Shown: positions 6,512 to 6,756 of the stretch, piece after piece
Layout: each line of letters opens with the position of its first letter
Position numbering within the stretch: position 1 is the stretch's first letter
Assembly: GCA_934278005.1 (NCBI GenBank)
Contig: CAKQWG010000171.1
Coordinates: forward strand, 1-6,756
Direction: 5' to 3'
DNA: 6,756 nt
Source: an uncultured Pirellulaceae bacterium
Lineage (GTDB): Bacteria > Planctomycetota > Planctomycetia > Pirellulales > Pirellulaceae
Position numbers and translations under genes: made by a program
Notes under the pieces: model-generated
Seen by the model: only the letters and a program-made list of their open reading frames with translations
The model's database searches: none
Told to the model about the DNA's origin: nothing

Positions 6512-6756
6512 GAGTACGAGTACCGCGTTGCTAAGATACGAGTACCGCGGTGCTGAGTACGAGTACCGCGGTGCTGAGTACGAGTACCGCGATGCTGAGT
6601 ACGAGTACCGCGATGCTGAGATACGAGTACCGCGATGCTGAGTACGAGTACCGCGATGCTGAGTACGAGTACCGTGATACTGAGTACGAGTACCGCGGTG
6701 CTGAGTACGAGTACCGCGGTGCTGAGTACGAGTACCGCGGTGCTGAGTACGAGTAC
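6512..6756. repeat. 21/22-bp tandem array, at least 11 units, running off the window end
   Basis: Each unit is GAGTACGAGTAC followed by CGCGRTGCT. Full units start at 6512, 6533, 6555, 6576, 6597, 6618, 6640, 6661, 6682, 6703 and 6724, and a partial unit starts at 6745. Nine are 21 bp; those at 6533 and 6618 are 22 bp, with an extra A giving GATACGAG. The first reads CGCGTTGCT, the units at 6576-6660 are the A variant (CGCGATGCT), the one at 6661 is divergent (CGTGATACT), and the units at 6533, 6555 and 6682-6744 are the G variant. The 22-bp units break any reading frame, which argues against a repeat protein. Confidence 0.95.

Larger units (their letters stand above)
6133..6756. other. Intergenic region dominated by hairpin and tandem-repeat DNA
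   Basis: After the small membrane protein stop there is no well-supported gene. Bases 6133-6270 keep a second frame open and could encode a 38-residue hydrophobic peptide from ATG 6158, but it lacks a ribosome-binding site and any recognisable family. Then come a 7-bp hairpin (6287-6309), four GAA triplets (6319-6330), a TATAAT (6367-6372) and the two-armed repeat locus (6408 to the window end). Confidence 0.6.

Noticed and set aside
6408..6756. CRISPR array
   Set aside because: Units are contiguous 6- and 21/22-bp tandem repeats with no unique spacers, and there are no cas genes.
6512..6756. Iteron-type plasmid replication origin
   Set aside because: Unit length and phasing would fit iterons, but there is no rep gene, DnaA box or AT-rich opening region nearby, and the neighbours look chromosomal.
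6512..6756. Repeat protein made of EYEYRGA units
   Set aside because: One frame reads this way over several units, but the 22-bp units at 6533 and 6618 shift the frame and no start codon is present.

Overview
The window looks like chromosomal DNA from a planctomycete, most likely of the Pirellulaceae/Rhodopirellula type. This is an inference from several signs together: moderately GC-rich DNA, a YD(RHS)-repeat protein, exported sugar and transglutaminase-fold proteins, start codons mostly without a good Shine-Dalgarno, and long intergenic regions filled with hairpin-bearing repeats and GTACTC/GAGTAC tandem arrays. No database search was possible.

Layout. Positions 1-153 are the last 50 codons of a YD-repeat protein. 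Positions 154-1296 have no convincing gene. They carry two direct copies (191-600 and 781-1190, exactly 590 bp apart, 394/410 identical) of a 410-bp repeat rich in inverted repeats, separated by a degenerate 25-bp tandem array. A secreted aldose 1-epimerase follows on the minus strand (1297-2436). A 304-bp divergent intergenic region leads to a YihY/BrkB-family membrane protein (2741-3871, plus). That gene runs tail-to-tail into a secreted transglutaminase-like protein (3868-5424, minus), and the two stop codons overlap. After a 231-bp divergent gap comes a small single-pass membrane protein of unknown function (5656-6132, plus). Positions 6133-6756 hold no convincing gene. They contain a small hairpin, a perfect TATAAT box, and a two-armed repeat locus: eleven GTACTC/CTACTC hexamers, a short centre, then at least eleven 21-22-bp units built on GAGTACGAGTAC, running off the window end.

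Functional picture. The four intact genes alternate in strand, so they do not form an operon and no shared pathway is evident. Three are predicted to be exported or membrane-bound (epimerase, transglutaminase-like protein, small membrane protein) and the fourth is a polytopic membrane protein, so the locus is biased toward the cell envelope. The most unusual content is non-coding: the 410-bp repeat pair with possible alternative pairings, and the mirror-arranged 6-bp/21-bp arrays whose unit junctions can fold into hairpins and whose period is close to two DNA helical turns. I see no defence system, CRISPR array, transposase, tRNA or rRNA.
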